From Phycisphaera sp. (GTDB lineage: Bacteria > Planctomycetota > Phycisphaerae > Phycisphaerales > Phycisphaeraceae): 52,710 bases of DNA. The DNA lies in the NCBI GenBank assembly GCA_028285385.1, contig JANQPR010000105.1, positions 1-52,710 on the forward strand, read 5' to 3'. The notes under the pieces are model-generated. The model made no database searches, was not told the DNA's origin, and saw only the letters and a list, made by a program, of their open reading frames with translations. Numbering within the stretch: the stretch's first letter is position 1; every line of letters begins with the position of its first letter. Made by a program: the position numbers and the translations under genes. Below, piece by piece: positions 16,454-27,677 of the stretch.

Positions 16454-17257
16454 TCACATCTCGTCCACCGACACCGGGCCGTGGCGCCAGGCGAACTCGC
16501 TGCGCGCGATCCACGGCTCCCACCACGCCTCCGAGTCGCCCCACTCCCGCCAACCCAACGCCAGGTCCGCCGCCGCCCGCACCGTCTCGGCATCGGTTGA
16601 GTCGGCCGCGGCCTTTGCTGCGGCAACGAACCCGTCCGGCTTCTTCGCGCACGCCTCGACGCTGCGCATCAGCCACTTGTGGTACGGGTACAGCACCCGG
16701 TTCTCCGCCAGCACCAGCCGGCACGACAGCAGCACGACCCGCTGGGCGCACCAGCGTTGCAGGTACCGGTCGTCGCGCTTCTGCGCCTCGCCGATGTACC
16801 AGTGCATCCCGCGCAGGTGGCTGGCCAACTGCAGCACTTTCTCCGCGTGCCCCGCCTCGGGGTACGTGGCGACGCGCCGGAACAGGTCTTCGAACTCGGG
16901 CTGCTCGTCGGGGTCCCGGCACCACAACACCTTCACGCCGACGTACGCGTTGCGCCAGGGCTCGCTCGCGTGCTCCGCCGCCGCCTCGAGCAACCCCCGG
17001 GACACGGCCTTCATGTCGACGTACCCGCCCTCCCAGTCGCAGTGGTTCCGCTCCGCGATGAAGGCCAACTGAGCGTTGCGCTGCCGCTGCTCTATCGCGT
17101 CGTCGGTGAACACGAGGTGCCCGTCGAGGTCGCTGCCCGGCTGCCCCCACCCGCGCGCGAGCGACCCGCCGAGCACAAGCGCTAACGTGTCGGGCCGGGC
17201 CTCGACTTCCTCGATCAGCGACGCGATCGCGCGTTCGTGGTGCGGCCAGAGCTTCAT
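16454..17257 (-). CDS. nucleotidyltransferase-domain protein
   Basis: The 267-residue protein begins with a minimal polymerase-beta-type nucleotidyltransferase domain. GGSLARGWGQPGSDLDG at about 30-46 contains the GS motif and the DxD pair (D43, D45) that binds Mg-NTP. The C-terminal two thirds are helical with many Trp, His and Arg residues, as in aminoglycoside or uncharacterised nucleotidyltransferases. The substrate is unknown. GGAATCA lies upstream of the ATG. The 256 bp between this gene and the small lipoprotein gene downstream contain no gene, only an imperfect inverted repeat (CCCGCCC..TCGGT / ACCGA..GGGCGGG) near 16314-16361 that may end transcription. Confidence 0.82.
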   Translation of the reverse strand: MKLWPHHERAIASLIEEVEARPDTLALVLGGSLARGWGQPGSDLDGHLVFTDDAIEQRQRNAQLAFIAERNHCDWEGGYVDMKAVSRGLLEAAAEHASEPWRNAYVGVKVLWCRDPDEQPEFEDLFRRVATYPEAGHAEKVLQLASHLRGMHWYIGEAQKRDDRYLQRWCAQRVVLLSCRLVLAENRVLYPYHKWLMRSVEACAKKPDGFVAAAKAAADSTDAETVRAAADLALGWREWGDSEAWWEPWIARSEFAWRHGPVSVDEM

Positions 17258-17300
17258 GGCATGATTCCTGAAATGAAGGCCGGATCACTGTAGCGGTGCG

Positions 17301-17331
17301 CAAAAGAGAACCGCACTCCGACGGAGTGCGG
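17301..17331 (-). terminator. Rho-independent terminator after the A-type carrier gene
   Basis: CCGCACTCCG at 17311-17320 pairs with CGGAGTGCGG at 17322-17331; the outer eight pairs are realistic around a 5-base loop. On the minus strand the stem is followed by TTCTCTTTTG. It lies about 35 bases beyond the stop of the A-type carrier gene. Confidence 0.8.
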
Positions 17332-17366
17332 CTAAGCGTGCAACCAAGTCGAAGCGGATCAGTCGC

Positions 17367-17699
17367 TCACGCGCTGAAGCTGCTGCCGCAGCCGCAGGTG
17401 CTCGTCGCGTTGGGGTTGTTGAAAACGAAGCCCCGGCCCATGATCTCGTCCTTGAAGTCGATGTTCGTGCCGTTGAGGTAGAGGTAGGACTTCGGGTCGC
17501 AGACGACGCGGATGCCGTGGAGCTCGAACTCCTCGTCGTTGTCGCGGTGGGTCTCGGTGAGGTCGAGCAGGTAAGAGAACCCCGAGCAGCCGCCGCCCTT
17601 GACGCCGACGCGGAGGCGGACCTTATCCTGGTCCAGCTCCTGCTGTTGGATGATGCTCTGGATTTCCTTGGCGGCGGTTTCGGAGATTGCGATGCCCAT
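17367..17699 (-). CDS. sufA: A-type iron-sulfur carrier (HesB/IscA/SufA/ErpA family)
   Basis: The 110-residue protein carries the three conserved cysteines of the family: one in KGGGCSGFSYLLDL near residue 38 and two in the C-terminal CGCGSSF. It would accept and deliver [2Fe-2S] or [4Fe-4S] clusters in the cytoplasm. Its gene is divergent from sufB with a 253-bp shared upstream region, and this context supports a role with the SUF scaffold. The ATG at 17699 starts the conserved family N-terminus (MGIAISETAAKEIQSI), although its ribosome binding site is poor. ErpA or IscA are equally acceptable names; the family call is firm, the symbol is a context-based choice. Confidence 0.85.
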   Translation of the reverse strand: MGIAISETAAKEIQSIIQQQELDQDKVRLRVGVKGGGCSGFSYLLDLTETHRDNDEEFELHGIRVVCDPKSYLYLNGTNIDFKDEIMGRGFVFNNPNATSTCGCGSSFSA

Positions 17700-17952
17700 G
17701 GTCTTTGTGAGGTCGGGGGTTGCGGGTCGGGGGTCGTGGCCAGCCCGCTTCCGGGGTGGGTGGGGTGTTGAGAATCCGTCGCAGGCATGGTAGCCGAGGC
17801 GGGTCACGGGGGCTACACTGCGGGGCTGCCCTTTTTGAACGTTTGCCCGGCCGGTTTGGCGCTTCGCTTGAGCTGATTTCGGGCGGGAGCCCGTCCCCCG
17901 GCCCGGCGTCGCCGCTGAACCCGTTCTTCGCACCCCGTACCACGCTGCCGCC

Positions 17953-19519
<1,567 letters not shown>

Positions 19520-19521
<2 letters not shown>

Positions 19522-19620
19522 CCACCAAGGCGCAATGAACGCCAAGCCGTGAGAAGGAAAATGAGGACGCAACACCCGACAAGAGTTTCCGGCCTTGGCG
19601 CTCTTGGCGCCTTGGCGGTT
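19520..19620. repeat. CTTGGCG-type iterated repeat forming an inverted repeat between sufB and sufC
   Basis: Tandem CTTGGCG units occupy about 19594-19618. AACCACCAAGGCG at 19520-19532 matches the reverse complement of 19608-19620 at 12 of 13 bases. The arms could pair in the mRNA between sufB and sufC. The same word family occurs at the end of the MFS-PlsC gene. Confidence 0.7.
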
Positions 19621-19634
19621 CAAACGAGAAAGCC

Positions 19635-20420
<786 letters not shown>

Positions 20421-20480
20421 TCGTACCTTTCTCAGAAGCGACGCCCCGTGAACGCAGGCGGGGCCCAACCGAGGCGAACC

Positions 20481-21824
20481 ATGACCGCGGTCTCCAACCC
20501 CCGTACACTCGACGGCGTGATCGACACGGCCACCCCCCGCGAGCTGCCCGAGTGCCAGTCCTGGCTCAACCCGCTCCGCGACGCGGGCCGGGACGCGTTC
20601 AACGGCCTCGGCTGGCCGGACCGCCGCAACGAGTCGTGGCGGTTCACCAACCTCGACGCGCTCAAGGCGATCAACTTCGTCTCCGCGGTCGACGACGCCG
20701 AACTCGGAGACGAGGTCGCGCCCGGCTTCGCGATCCCCGGGCTCGACGACGTCACGCTCGTCTTCGTCAACGGCCGGTTCCGCAAGGACCTCTCCGACGA
20801 CGTGGCCGCGCTCGGGAAGGGCGTGACCTGCTGCACGCTGCGCAAGGCCGCTTGCGAGCACCGCGACCTGCTCGAGCCGTTCATCGGCGAGCTAACCAAA
20901 GACACCGACGACGTCTTCACCGCGCTCTCCAACGCCAGCATCGAGGACGGCGTGTTCGTCCACGTCCGGCGTGCCCAGCACGCCGCCAAGCCGATCCACA
21001 TCCTCAGCATCGGCACGGAAACCGACGAGCCGATCGCGACGCACCCGCGCAACGTCGTCGTCGCCGAGGAGGGCGCGAGCGTCACCGTGCTCGAGCACTA
21101 CGTCACGACCAGCGACGACGCGGTGTACCTGAACAACGCGGTCACCGAGGTCTTCGCCGACGAGCAGGCGGTCGTGCACCACTACCTGCTCGAGAAGGAA
21201 TCTGAATCGGCGTTCAACGTCTCGTCGTTGTTCGCGCACCTGGGCGAGAACGCCGACGTCCACAGCCACACCGTGCTGCTAGGCGGCAAACTCGTCCGCA
21301 ACAACGTGATCCCCACCCTCGCCGGCACGAAGTCGCACTGCCTGATCAACGGGCTCTACGTCGGGCACGGCGAGCAGCACCTCGACAACGCGATGCGCGT
21401 CAACCACGCCGCGCCCGACTGCCAGAGCCGGCAGTTCTACAAGGGCATCCTCAACGGCAAGTCCCGCGGCGTGTTCACCGGCCGGATCATCGTCGACCAG
21501 GTCGCGCAGCTCACCGACGCCGTGCAGTCCAACCGCAACATGCTGCTGTCCGACGACGCCCGCGTGAACGCCCGGCCGCAGCTCGAGATCTACGCCGACG
21601 ACGTCAAGTGCACCCACGGCTGCACCACCGGCGCCGTCGACCCCGAGAACGTGTTCTACTTCATGTCGCGCGGCCTGAGCGAGGACGTCGCCCGCGCGAT
21701 GCTGATCTACGCCTTTGCCGCCGAGGGTTTCGAGCGGATGGACCTCGTCCCCGTCCGCCAACTCCTCGCCGCCGAGATGATCGCGAAGCTGCCGAAGGCG
21801 CAGGGCCTGAGCATCGAGGTGTGA
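20481..21824 (+). CDS. sufD: Fe-S cluster assembly protein SufD
   Basis: The 447-residue protein is the SufD partner of SufB. The SUF core beta-helix is visible from VVVAEEGASVTVLEHYV through HCLINGLYVGHGEQHLDN and the C-terminal KCTHGCTTGAVDPENVFYF, followed by the family ending RGLSEDVARAMLIYAFAAE. An N-terminal segment containing WPDRRNESWRFTNLDALK is typical of SufD. The ATG at 20481 was chosen because GAGGCG precedes it; a GTG at 20448 is in frame but has no binding site. Together with SufB it provides the cluster assembly site. Confidence 0.96.
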   Translation: MTAVSNPRTLDGVIDTATPRELPECQSWLNPLRDAGRDAFNGLGWPDRRNESWRFTNLDALKAINFVSAVDDAELGDEVAPGFAIPGLDDVTLVFVNGRFRKDLSDDVAALGKGVTCCTLRKAACEHRDLLEPFIGELTKDTDDVFTALSNASIEDGVFVHVRRAQHAAKPIHILSIGTETDEPIATHPRNVVVAEEGASVTVLEHYVTTSDDAVYLNNAVTEVFADEQAVVHHYLLEKESESAFNVSSLFAHLGENADVHSHTVLLGGKLVRNNVIPTLAGTKSHCLINGLYVGHGEQHLDNAMRVNHAAPDCQSRQFYKGILNGKSRGVFTGRIIVDQVAQLTDAVQSNRNMLLSDDARVNARPQLEIYADDVKCTHGCTTGAVDPENVFYFMSRGLSEDVARAMLIYAFAAEGFERMDLVPVRQLLAAEMIAKLPKAQGLSIEV

Positions 21825-21841
21825 AATAGACCTCGCAAGTC

Positions 21842-22207
21842 TTACCAACGCAGCGAGAAACAAAGGAGAAAACCCAGATTTGTCGCTGTCACGGCAACTG
21901 CGTACGTACTCGTGGCCACCAACGTGGTGGTGACGCGAGACGCTCCTCGCCTCCGAAGCACCCGGATCGTGAGAACCACCGCCACGAATATCAGGCACAC
22001 CTGAATCACTGCCCGTAACGGGAATCGGTCCGCACGAAGAAGTCCCACGGGAAATGCCACGATCAGCAGCCATTCGGCGCCAGGCGGTATCGAGTCAGGC
22101 CAAACCCACATGTCAGCTCCATCGTGCAGCAATATCTGAAACCCGCTTGCTACGACTGCGACAGGCAATTGGTTCGGCCAGTGTCCTAGACTCAGGATGA
22201 TGTCCAT
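21842..22207 (-). CDS. hypothetical small membrane protein antisense between sufD and sufS
   Basis: The 121-residue product has about four hydrophobic segments (LPVAVVASGFQILL, EWLLIVAFPVGLL, VIQVCLIFVAVVLTIRVL and the C-terminal AVAVTATNLGFLLCF) and few charges, so it is likely an inner-membrane protein. I recognise no family. It lies on the strand opposite to the SUF genes, and its predicted ATG overlaps the first codons of sufS by about ten bases. The region is markedly less GC-rich than its neighbours, which favours a real, unusual gene over a shadow frame. A downstream start is possible. Confidence 0.5.
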   Translation of the reverse strand: MDIILSLGHWPNQLPVAVVASGFQILLHDGADMWVWPDSIPPGAEWLLIVAFPVGLLRADRFPLRAVIQVCLIFVAVVLTIRVLRRRGASRVTTTLVATSTYAVAVTATNLGFLLCFSLRW

Positions 22208-23483
22208 CGCCTCCAAACCTAGTTCTACCGGCGCCATCGAAGCCATCCGTGCACAGTTCCCCGCCCTGCAGCAGGAGATTCATGGGCACCCGCTCGCGTA
22301 CCTGGATAACGCGGCGACGGCGCAGAAGCCGGCGTCGGTCATCGAGACGCTCGACGACTACTACCGGCGGTACAACGCGAACGTCCACCGCGGGCTGCAC
22401 GCCATGGCGGAGGAGGCGACACGGGCCTACGAGGACGCCCGGCTCAAGGTCGCGCGGTTTGTCGGCGCGCCGTCGCCCGAGAGCTGCGTGTTCGTCCGCG
22501 GCGCGACCGAGGGCATCAACCTCGTCGCCAATGCCTACAAAACCCCGGGCAACCCGCTGTCGCTGCAGCCGGGCGACCGTGTGATCGTCTCGCACATGGA
22601 GCACCACTCCAACCTCGTGCCCTGGCAGATGGTGTGCGAGGCGACGGGCGCGACGCTCGACGTGGTCCCGATCACGGACGACGGCGAACTCGACATGGAG
22701 CACTTCCGGGGGATGCTCGATGAGCGGGTGAAGCTCATCGCGGTCGTCTGGGTCAGCAACGCGCTGGGTACGATCAACCCGGTAAAGGAGATCGTCGAAG
22801 CCGGCCACGCGGTCGGCGCGAAGGTGCTGCTCGACGCCTGCCAGGCCGCCCCGCACCCCGCCCACCCCGAGCACGAAGACGCCTATCCGGAGTTGAACGT
22901 CGCCGACCTGGGCTGCGACTTCCTCGTGTTCTCCGGGCACAAGGTCTTCGGGCCGACGGGCATCGGCGTGCTGTTCGGCAAACCCGAACTGCTCGCGGAC
23001 ATGCCGCCGTACCAGGGCGGCGGCGAGATGATCGCGCGGGTAACGCTGGAGAAGACGACCTACGCCGACCCGCCGCACCGCTTCGAGGCGGGCACGCCGC
23101 ACATCGCCGGCGTCATCGGCCTGGGCGCCGCGATCGACTTCATGAACCGCCTCGACCACGCCGGCGCGGCCCGGCACGAGGCCGACCTGCTCGCCTACGG
23201 CACGCAACGGCTGCAGGAGATCGACGGCCTGCGCCTGATCGGCACCGCGAAACACAAGGCGTCGATCCTGTCGTTCGTCATCGACGGCGTCCACCCCTAC
23301 GACCTCGGGCCCGTGCTGGACCGGCACGGCGTCGCGGTGCGCACCGGGCACCACTGCGCCGAGCCCGTCATGGACCGCTTCGACGTACCAGCGACCGTGC
23401 GGGCGTCGCTGTGCTTCTACAACACGAAGGCCGAACTCGACCAACTCGCCGACGCGCTGCGCGCCGCGATGAAGTTCTTCTAG
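22197..23483 (+). CDS. sufS: cysteine desulfurase SufS
   Basis: The 428-residue PLP enzyme of the class V aminotransferase fold releases sulfur from cysteine for the SUF scaffold. HPLAYLDNAATAQKP and YNANVHRGLHAMAEEAT are typical group II desulfurase starts. The PLP lysine is K249 in VFSGHKVFGPTG and the persulfide cysteine is C387 in RTGHHCAEPVMDRF. Two adjacent ATGs (22197 and 22200) are both possible. It lies in line with sufBCD but is separated from sufD by 372 bp holding an antisense gene, so it may have its own promoter. No sufE or sufU was seen in the window. The stop overlaps the convergent phosphatase gene by four bases. Confidence 0.95.
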   Translation: MMSIASKPSSTGAIEAIRAQFPALQQEIHGHPLAYLDNAATAQKPASVIETLDDYYRRYNANVHRGLHAMAEEATRAYEDARLKVARFVGAPSPESCVFVRGATEGINLVANAYKTPGNPLSLQPGDRVIVSHMEHHSNLVPWQMVCEATGATLDVVPITDDGELDMEHFRGMLDERVKLIAVVWVSNALGTINPVKEIVEAGHAVGAKVLLDACQAAPHPAHPEHEDAYPELNVADLGCDFLVFSGHKVFGPTGIGVLFGKPELLADMPPYQGGGEMIARVTLEKTTYADPPHRFEAGTPHIAGVIGLGAAIDFMNRLDHAGAARHEADLLAYGTQRLQEIDGLRLIGTAKHKASILSFVIDGVHPYDLGPVLDRHGVAVRTGHHCAEPVMDRFDVPATVRASLCFYNTKAELDQLADALRAAMKFF

Positions 23484-24034
23484 CTCGCGTCATCCAGCTG
23501 CAGCCGCTCGACTCGGAAGTCCTTCTCACGCGGCTGACTGATGCAAAACCCATCGGGGCATTTCAGTGAGGCCCAGCCCGGGAATCCGAAGTGAGGGTCG
23601 AGCCGGTGAATGATCAGGGAGATGAGTGCGCCGTGGCTCACGAGGACCACGCGTTGCTCGGGGCAAGCCAACGCGGCGTCCATGGCTTCCCACCCGCGGG
23701 CCGTGCTCTGGGCGCCGGATTCTCCGCCAGGAGCTTTCAGGTGGGGGTGGGTGAAGGCCTTCTGCAGCCAAGGCCGCCAGTCGTCTACCGGTGGATCCGA
23801 AAGGCGGTGCTCGATCAGGCGCTCGTCCACATTCACCTTGAGGTCAAGGCGATCGGCCAAGGGAGTGGCGGATTCACGAGCCCGGCGGAACGGACTCGAC
23901 ACGATCCGCTCAACCCCAAACTCCGACAGGCGCACGGCGAGCGCCCGTGCCTGGGCTTGGCCCGCCTTGGTCAATGGCGACTCGGGGGCCTGGCCGGCGG
24001 CCCGGCAGTGGCGGACAAGCAAGACCTCAGACAT
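23480..24034 (-). CDS. histidine phosphatase family protein (SixA/phosphoglycerate mutase-like)
   Basis: The 184-residue protein shows the histidine phosphatase signature LVRHCRA near residue 6 (R8, H9), where the usual RHG is RHC. It also has SSPFRRARESATPLA near 46 and the second catalytic histidine in VVLVSHGALISLI near 130. The length and the opening MSEVLLVRHC resemble the small phosphatases of the SixA/CobC group. The substrate is unknown. Its 3' end overlaps that of sufS by four bases on the opposite strand, and the next gene on its strand starts more than 1 kb upstream. Confidence 0.88.
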   Translation of the reverse strand: MSEVLLVRHCRAAGQAPESPLTKAGQAQARALAVRLSEFGVERIVSSPFRRARESATPLADRLDLKVNVDERLIEHRLSDPPVDDWRPWLQKAFTHPHLKAPGGESGAQSTARGWEAMDAALACPEQRVVLVSHGALISLIIHRLDPHFGFPGWASLKCPDGFCISQPREKDFRVERLQLDDAS

Positions 24035-24070
24035 CGCAAGGCATCTTCAACGCCAAAAGACGCGGGTCAT

Positions 24071-25201
24071 TCAACCGTCCGCGGCGACGGCGCTGGCTTC
24101 CTCGGCCTCGCCTTCCGCCTCGGGCGCGGCGATGGACAGGTCGTCCTCGGTGAAGTTCAGCGGCGGCGGGGTCATGCGCTCGGCCCACGCCGCGGCGACC
24201 TCGATCAGGCCCGCGAAGTCGTCCTGGGCGAGCCGGTTCGCCACCCCCGGCGGCAGGTTGCCCGGCAACCCGAGCGTCCGCGACAACTCTTCGAGGATCG
24301 TTGCGAACTGGGTCAGCAGCGCCCGCGCGGTCGACGCCTGGGCGTCCGGGATGTCGCCCGCTTCGAGCTGAGTCGAGATCAGGTGAAGGTACCGCTGCGC
24401 GGCGCGGAGGAACTGCCGGCGCTGCGCGTTGGTGAACTGGCCCAGCCGGGAAATGAAGAGCTCCTGCACCGCGCCGAGTTCCGGTTGGTACGACAGGGCC
24501 GGGTCCGCCGCGTGGAGCAGGACGCGGGCGTTGAACACCGCGATGAGCGTGGACGGCACGTCGTCGAGCCCGGTGGCGCTGATCGCCGGCAGCAGCTTGC
24601 CCACGACGAACGCGTCGGGCTCGGCCGAGGCGGCGTCGGCGAGGACCTGCAGCAGCCGCTGCCGGTCCCGGGCGTTGAGGTTCAGGCCCTCGTTGGGCAT
24701 CAGCTCGCCGAGCGTCTTGGCGGCGCCGAAGCGGACCCCGGCGTTGTCGTCGCGCATCCCGGCCTCGAGGACCTGCGTGATGTTCGGGTCGATGACTCGG
24801 CGGGCAAGCATCATCGCGTTGACCCGGCCGATGACCGAGTAGTTTGCCAAGCCGTCGTTGAGCCGCTGCGCCAGCAGCCGGAAGTACTGCGACTGGAACG
24901 TCGCCGTGGCGGTCAGGTCGTTCAACGGCTCCAGCAGTGCTTCGCGGGCGTTGCTGATCGCCTCGGCGTCGTCGGTCGCAAACGACGCGAGATGGAAATC
25001 GACAAAAGCCTGCACACCTTGGGCTTGCGCGGAGGACCACGCCGCCTCGGCGGTAATGGCGTCTTCGGGCAACTCGGGCGTTTCGTCGTTCTGTGCAATG
25101 GTCGGCAGCGCCACCGCGCACAGCAACAGCAACGCGGGCACCCACGCCGGGAACGGGCACGACACGGTCCGGGCAACGCTGGGACGATTGGTCTGGAACA
25201 C
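24071..25201 (-). CDS. exported helical-repeat (HEAT-like) protein
   Basis: The 376-residue product starts with a signal sequence (hydrophobic core AWVPALLLLCAVALP, cleavage expected near IAQND). The rest is composed of amphipathic helices, including a segment where DNAGVRFGAAKTLGELM has the look of a HEAT repeat. It ends in an acidic tail rich in Glu and Ala. No catalytic motif is visible and I do not recognise a named family. The GTG at 25201 was chosen because GGAG lies seven bases upstream and the resulting protein begins just before the signal peptide; the open frame extends to 25393. It is probably periplasmic and may act as a scaffold. Confidence 0.72.
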   Translation of the reverse strand: MFQTNRPSVARTVSCPFPAWVPALLLLCAVALPTIAQNDETPELPEDAITAEAAWSSAQAQGVQAFVDFHLASFATDDAEAISNAREALLEPLNDLTATATFQSQYFRLLAQRLNDGLANYSVIGRVNAMMLARRVIDPNITQVLEAGMRDDNAGVRFGAAKTLGELMPNEGLNLNARDRQRLLQVLADAASAEPDAFVVGKLLPAISATGLDDVPSTLIAVFNARVLLHAADPALSYQPELGAVQELFISRLGQFTNAQRRQFLRAAQRYLHLISTQLEAGDIPDAQASTARALLTQFATILEELSRTLGLPGNLPPGVANRLAQDDFAGLIEVAAAWAERMTPPPLNFTEDDLSIAAPEAEGEAEEASAVAADG

Positions 25202-25524
25202 GCACGAACTCCGGGCCGTTGTGATGCCACCCCTCTGAAACCACCCCGTCGCCACCCCCCGCTGAGGCCCCCCGCGTCGCCCCGTCGGCCGAGTCCCTGG
25301 CCAAGCGCCGCGCCGGCGAAACCCGACCCAAACCCGGGAGGAATAACCCCCAGCGCGACCCGCAAAGTACCCGCGATCTGCCGGTGATGTCAAAGGTTAC
25401 GCAACCGAACCGGCCGCCTGAGCCTCTCCCGTGCCTCCCCATCTTGACCCATCCAGACATCGAGCCGGGTCAGCCCGTCCGTAGAAGCGTTCGGCACCAA
25501 GCGCCGCCGCGCAGCCCCAGCGGA
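25202..25524. other. 323-bp spacer without a supported gene
   Basis: The region lies between the exported HEAT-like protein gene and the end of the glycosyltransferase gene, both on the minus strand. It should hold the promoter of the former. Open frames crossing it are extensions of the neighbours in high-GC sequence. I see no hairpin with a T-tract and no convincing promoter boxes. Confidence 0.5.
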
Positions 25525-26742
25525 TCAGCCGAGTTGACCCGCCACGACCGACCACACCGCCGCCATCGGCACGGCCCGCATCAGCGTGTCGTCGTCCCGC
25601 CGCTTCCGATAATCCACCGCCCCGTCCACCGCCCCCGGCGCGCGGACCACCCGATGCCGCGCCCCCAACGCCCGCCGAGACGCCGCCTCGGCGGGGCCCG
25701 CTCCGCCCTCCACCGCGCCCCCCGCCAACTCGTATCCCCATGGCCCCACCAACGCCGGGTCCGTCGGCCCGAACACGCTTACGGTTGGCACTCTCAACCC
25801 CACCGCCAGGTGCAACGCCGCCGAGTCGTTGCAGACCACCAGCCGCGCCCCGGCGATCACCGCCATGAGTTGCCCGACCGTGGTGTCCGGCCAGAGCACC
25901 CGTTCGCGCAAAGCCGGCTCGTCCAGCGCCGTGTCGAACCCTGACCGGACGCCGTCCCGCTCGACCGGCGAACACACCACCACAACCCGCTCGACCAAAT
26001 CTTCGCGCAGCACCGCTTCCGCCACCGCGGCATACCGCTCGACCGGCCAGCACTTGCAGCCCCACTGCGCCGTCGGCGCGATCACCGCGTACGGTTCGTT
26101 GCCCATGCCCTGCTCGTTGCGCCACGCCGACCACCACGCCACGTCGCTGTCGCCCACGGACAAACGCAAGTCGTCCACGGCCGGCACGCCGTCCGCGGCG
26201 AGCAACCCGAGCATCTTCTCCACCGCCCACACCGCGCCCGGTGTCTCGCGCTCCGGGATCACCACAGCGTTTCCCCCCCTTCGATTCACCACCCACGTGT
26301 CATCGCTCTGCGCGGCTTTGTCACGCTCCACCCGGTGCCGCACGTTGCACCCCAGCCACCCGCCCTCCCGCGCGTCCGCAAACCCGACCCGCCGCGGGGC
26401 GCGCGTGCTCCACGTCAGCAGCCCCGACCGCGCCAACCCCTGCAGGGCGTAGACCACGTCGTACTTCCGCCGCCGCAGCTCGCGCATCAGCCCCCACACC
26501 TTGCCGGGCGAGTCGCGGTCGAACGGGATCACCTCGTCCACCGCCGGGTGGTGCCGCACCGCGTCGACGAACGGCCGGTTCACCACCCACTCCAGCCGAC
26601 ACCCGGGCCACCCCGCCTTGATCGACACCGCCGCCGGCACCGTCCGCGCCACGTCCCCCAAAGCCGACGGGCGCACGAGCAGCGCCCGCTTCGGCGCGGC
26701 ACGAGGGTCTGGCGTCTGGCGTTTAGCGTCTGGCGAAAACAC
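25525..26742 (-). CDS. glycosyltransferase family 9 (heptosyltransferase-like)
   Basis: The 405-residue protein is GT9-like. RALLVRPSALGDVARTVPA near residue 19 is the family N-terminal motif, VVYALQGLARSGLLTW follows, and the C-terminal half has VIAPTAQWGCKCWPVERYA and VCNDSAALHLAVGLRVPTVSVFGPTDP, the nucleotide-sugar binding region. Such enzymes build the inner core of lipopolysaccharide from ADP-heptose, but the donor and acceptor here are unknown. The only upstream start is a GTG at 26742, and the first 16 or so codons coincide with a TCTGGCG repeat, so the true start is uncertain. No other LPS gene adjoins. Confidence 0.85.
   Translation of the reverse strand: MFSPDAKRQTPDPRAAPKRALLVRPSALGDVARTVPAAVSIKAGWPGCRLEWVVNRPFVDAVRHHPAVDEVIPFDRDSPGKVWGLMRELRRRKYDVVYALQGLARSGLLTWSTRAPRRVGFADAREGGWLGCNVRHRVERDKAAQSDDTWVVNRRGGNAVVIPERETPGAVWAVEKMLGLLAADGVPAVDDLRLSVGDSDVAWWSAWRNEQGMGNEPYAVIAPTAQWGCKCWPVERYAAVAEAVLREDLVERVVVVCSPVERDGVRSGFDTALDEPALRERVLWPDTTVGQLMAVIAGARLVVCNDSAALHLAVGLRVPTVSVFGPTDPALVGPWGYELAGGAVEGGAGPAEAASRRALGARHRVVRAPGAVDGAVDYRKRRDDDTLMRAVPMAAVWSVVAGQLG
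26708..26735. repeat. 7-bp TCTGGCG tandem repeat at the 5' end of the GT9 gene
   Basis: Four perfectly phased 7-base units (TCTGGCG, TCTGGCG, TTTAGCG, TCTGGCG) cover 26708-26735. They fall in the first codons of the glycosyltransferase frame, encoding a low-complexity N-terminus, or else in its untranslated leader. Confidence 0.75.
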
Positions 26743-26868
26743 TCGAACGGGCGGGCCTCTGTAGGTTCGTAACGCGTTCGGCTACATTACCCGTTCGGCC
26801 CGGGCCCGGGCTTCCAACCCCTCGTGCCGACGCTAGCCCCTGAACCCCAGTCGTTCGACGCCCGCCCC

Positions 26869-27672
26869 ATGCCCACCGCCCTCATCTCCGACATCCACGG
26901 CAACCTCGACGCCCTCGAGACCGTCCTGGCCGACATCGACCGCCGCGGGATCGAGCGCATCTACTGCCTCGGCGACATCATCGGCTACGGGCCCAACCCC
27001 GTCGAGTGCCTCGACACCGTCATGGACCGCTGCGAGTTCGCCATGATGGGCAACCACGACTTCGCCGTCCTCTACGAGCCGACCAGCTTCAACACCTCCG
27101 CCGAGGCCGCCGCCTTCTGGACCCGCAAGCAGTTCGAGGAAGAGGCCGACGACGACAAACGCAAGCACCGCTGGGAGTACCTCGGCAACCTGCTCATCCG
27201 CCGCTGGCACGAGGGCGCCGTCTACGTCCACGCCTCGCCCCGAAGACCCATCAACGAATACGTCTTCCCCGACGACGTCATCACCGCGCCCGGCAAGATG
27301 GACGCCATCTTCGAACGCATCGAGAACCGCTGCTTCTGCGGCCACACCCACGTCACCGGCGTGTTCACCGACGAGCCCGACTTCTACCCCCCCGCCGACC
27401 TCGGCGGCGTCTACAAGTACGCCGACACCGAGAAGTGCATCGTCAACCCCGGGTCCGTCGGCCAACCCCGCGACCGCGACCCCCGCGCCTCCTACGCCAT
27501 CATGTACGAGCAGGGCGAACCCAACCCCGACGACGCCACCAACGGCGAAGAGACGTCGGCCCGCGTCGAGTTCGTCCGCCTCGAGTACGACATCGACAGC
27601 GTGATCCGAAAAGTCGAAGCCGTCCCCGACCTCGCCGACTTCCTCGGGCAACGGTTGCTGGAGGGGCGGTGA
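26869..27672 (+). CDS. calcineurin-like metallophosphoesterase
   Basis: The 267-residue protein carries the metallophosphatase signatures in order: ISDIHGN at 6-12, GDIIGYGPNP at 35-44, GNHD at 61-64 and GHTHVTGVF near the middle. These bind two metal ions. It resembles the YfcE/DNA-repair-type phosphodiesterases of unknown substrate common in this phylum. The ATG at 26869 begins the conserved strand (MPTALISDIHG). A GTG at 26824 would add 15 residues without similarity, and neither start has a strong binding site. A small membrane-protein gene follows six bases after the stop. Confidence 0.88.
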   Translation: MPTALISDIHGNLDALETVLADIDRRGIERIYCLGDIIGYGPNPVECLDTVMDRCEFAMMGNHDFAVLYEPTSFNTSAEAAAFWTRKQFEEEADDDKRKHRWEYLGNLLIRRWHEGAVYVHASPRRPINEYVFPDDVITAPGKMDAIFERIENRCFCGHTHVTGVFTDEPDFYPPADLGGVYKYADTEKCIVNPGSVGQPRDRDPRASYAIMYEQGEPNPDDATNGEETSARVEFVRLEYDIDSVIRKVEAVPDLADFLGQRLLEGR

Positions 27673-27677
27673 GGTTC

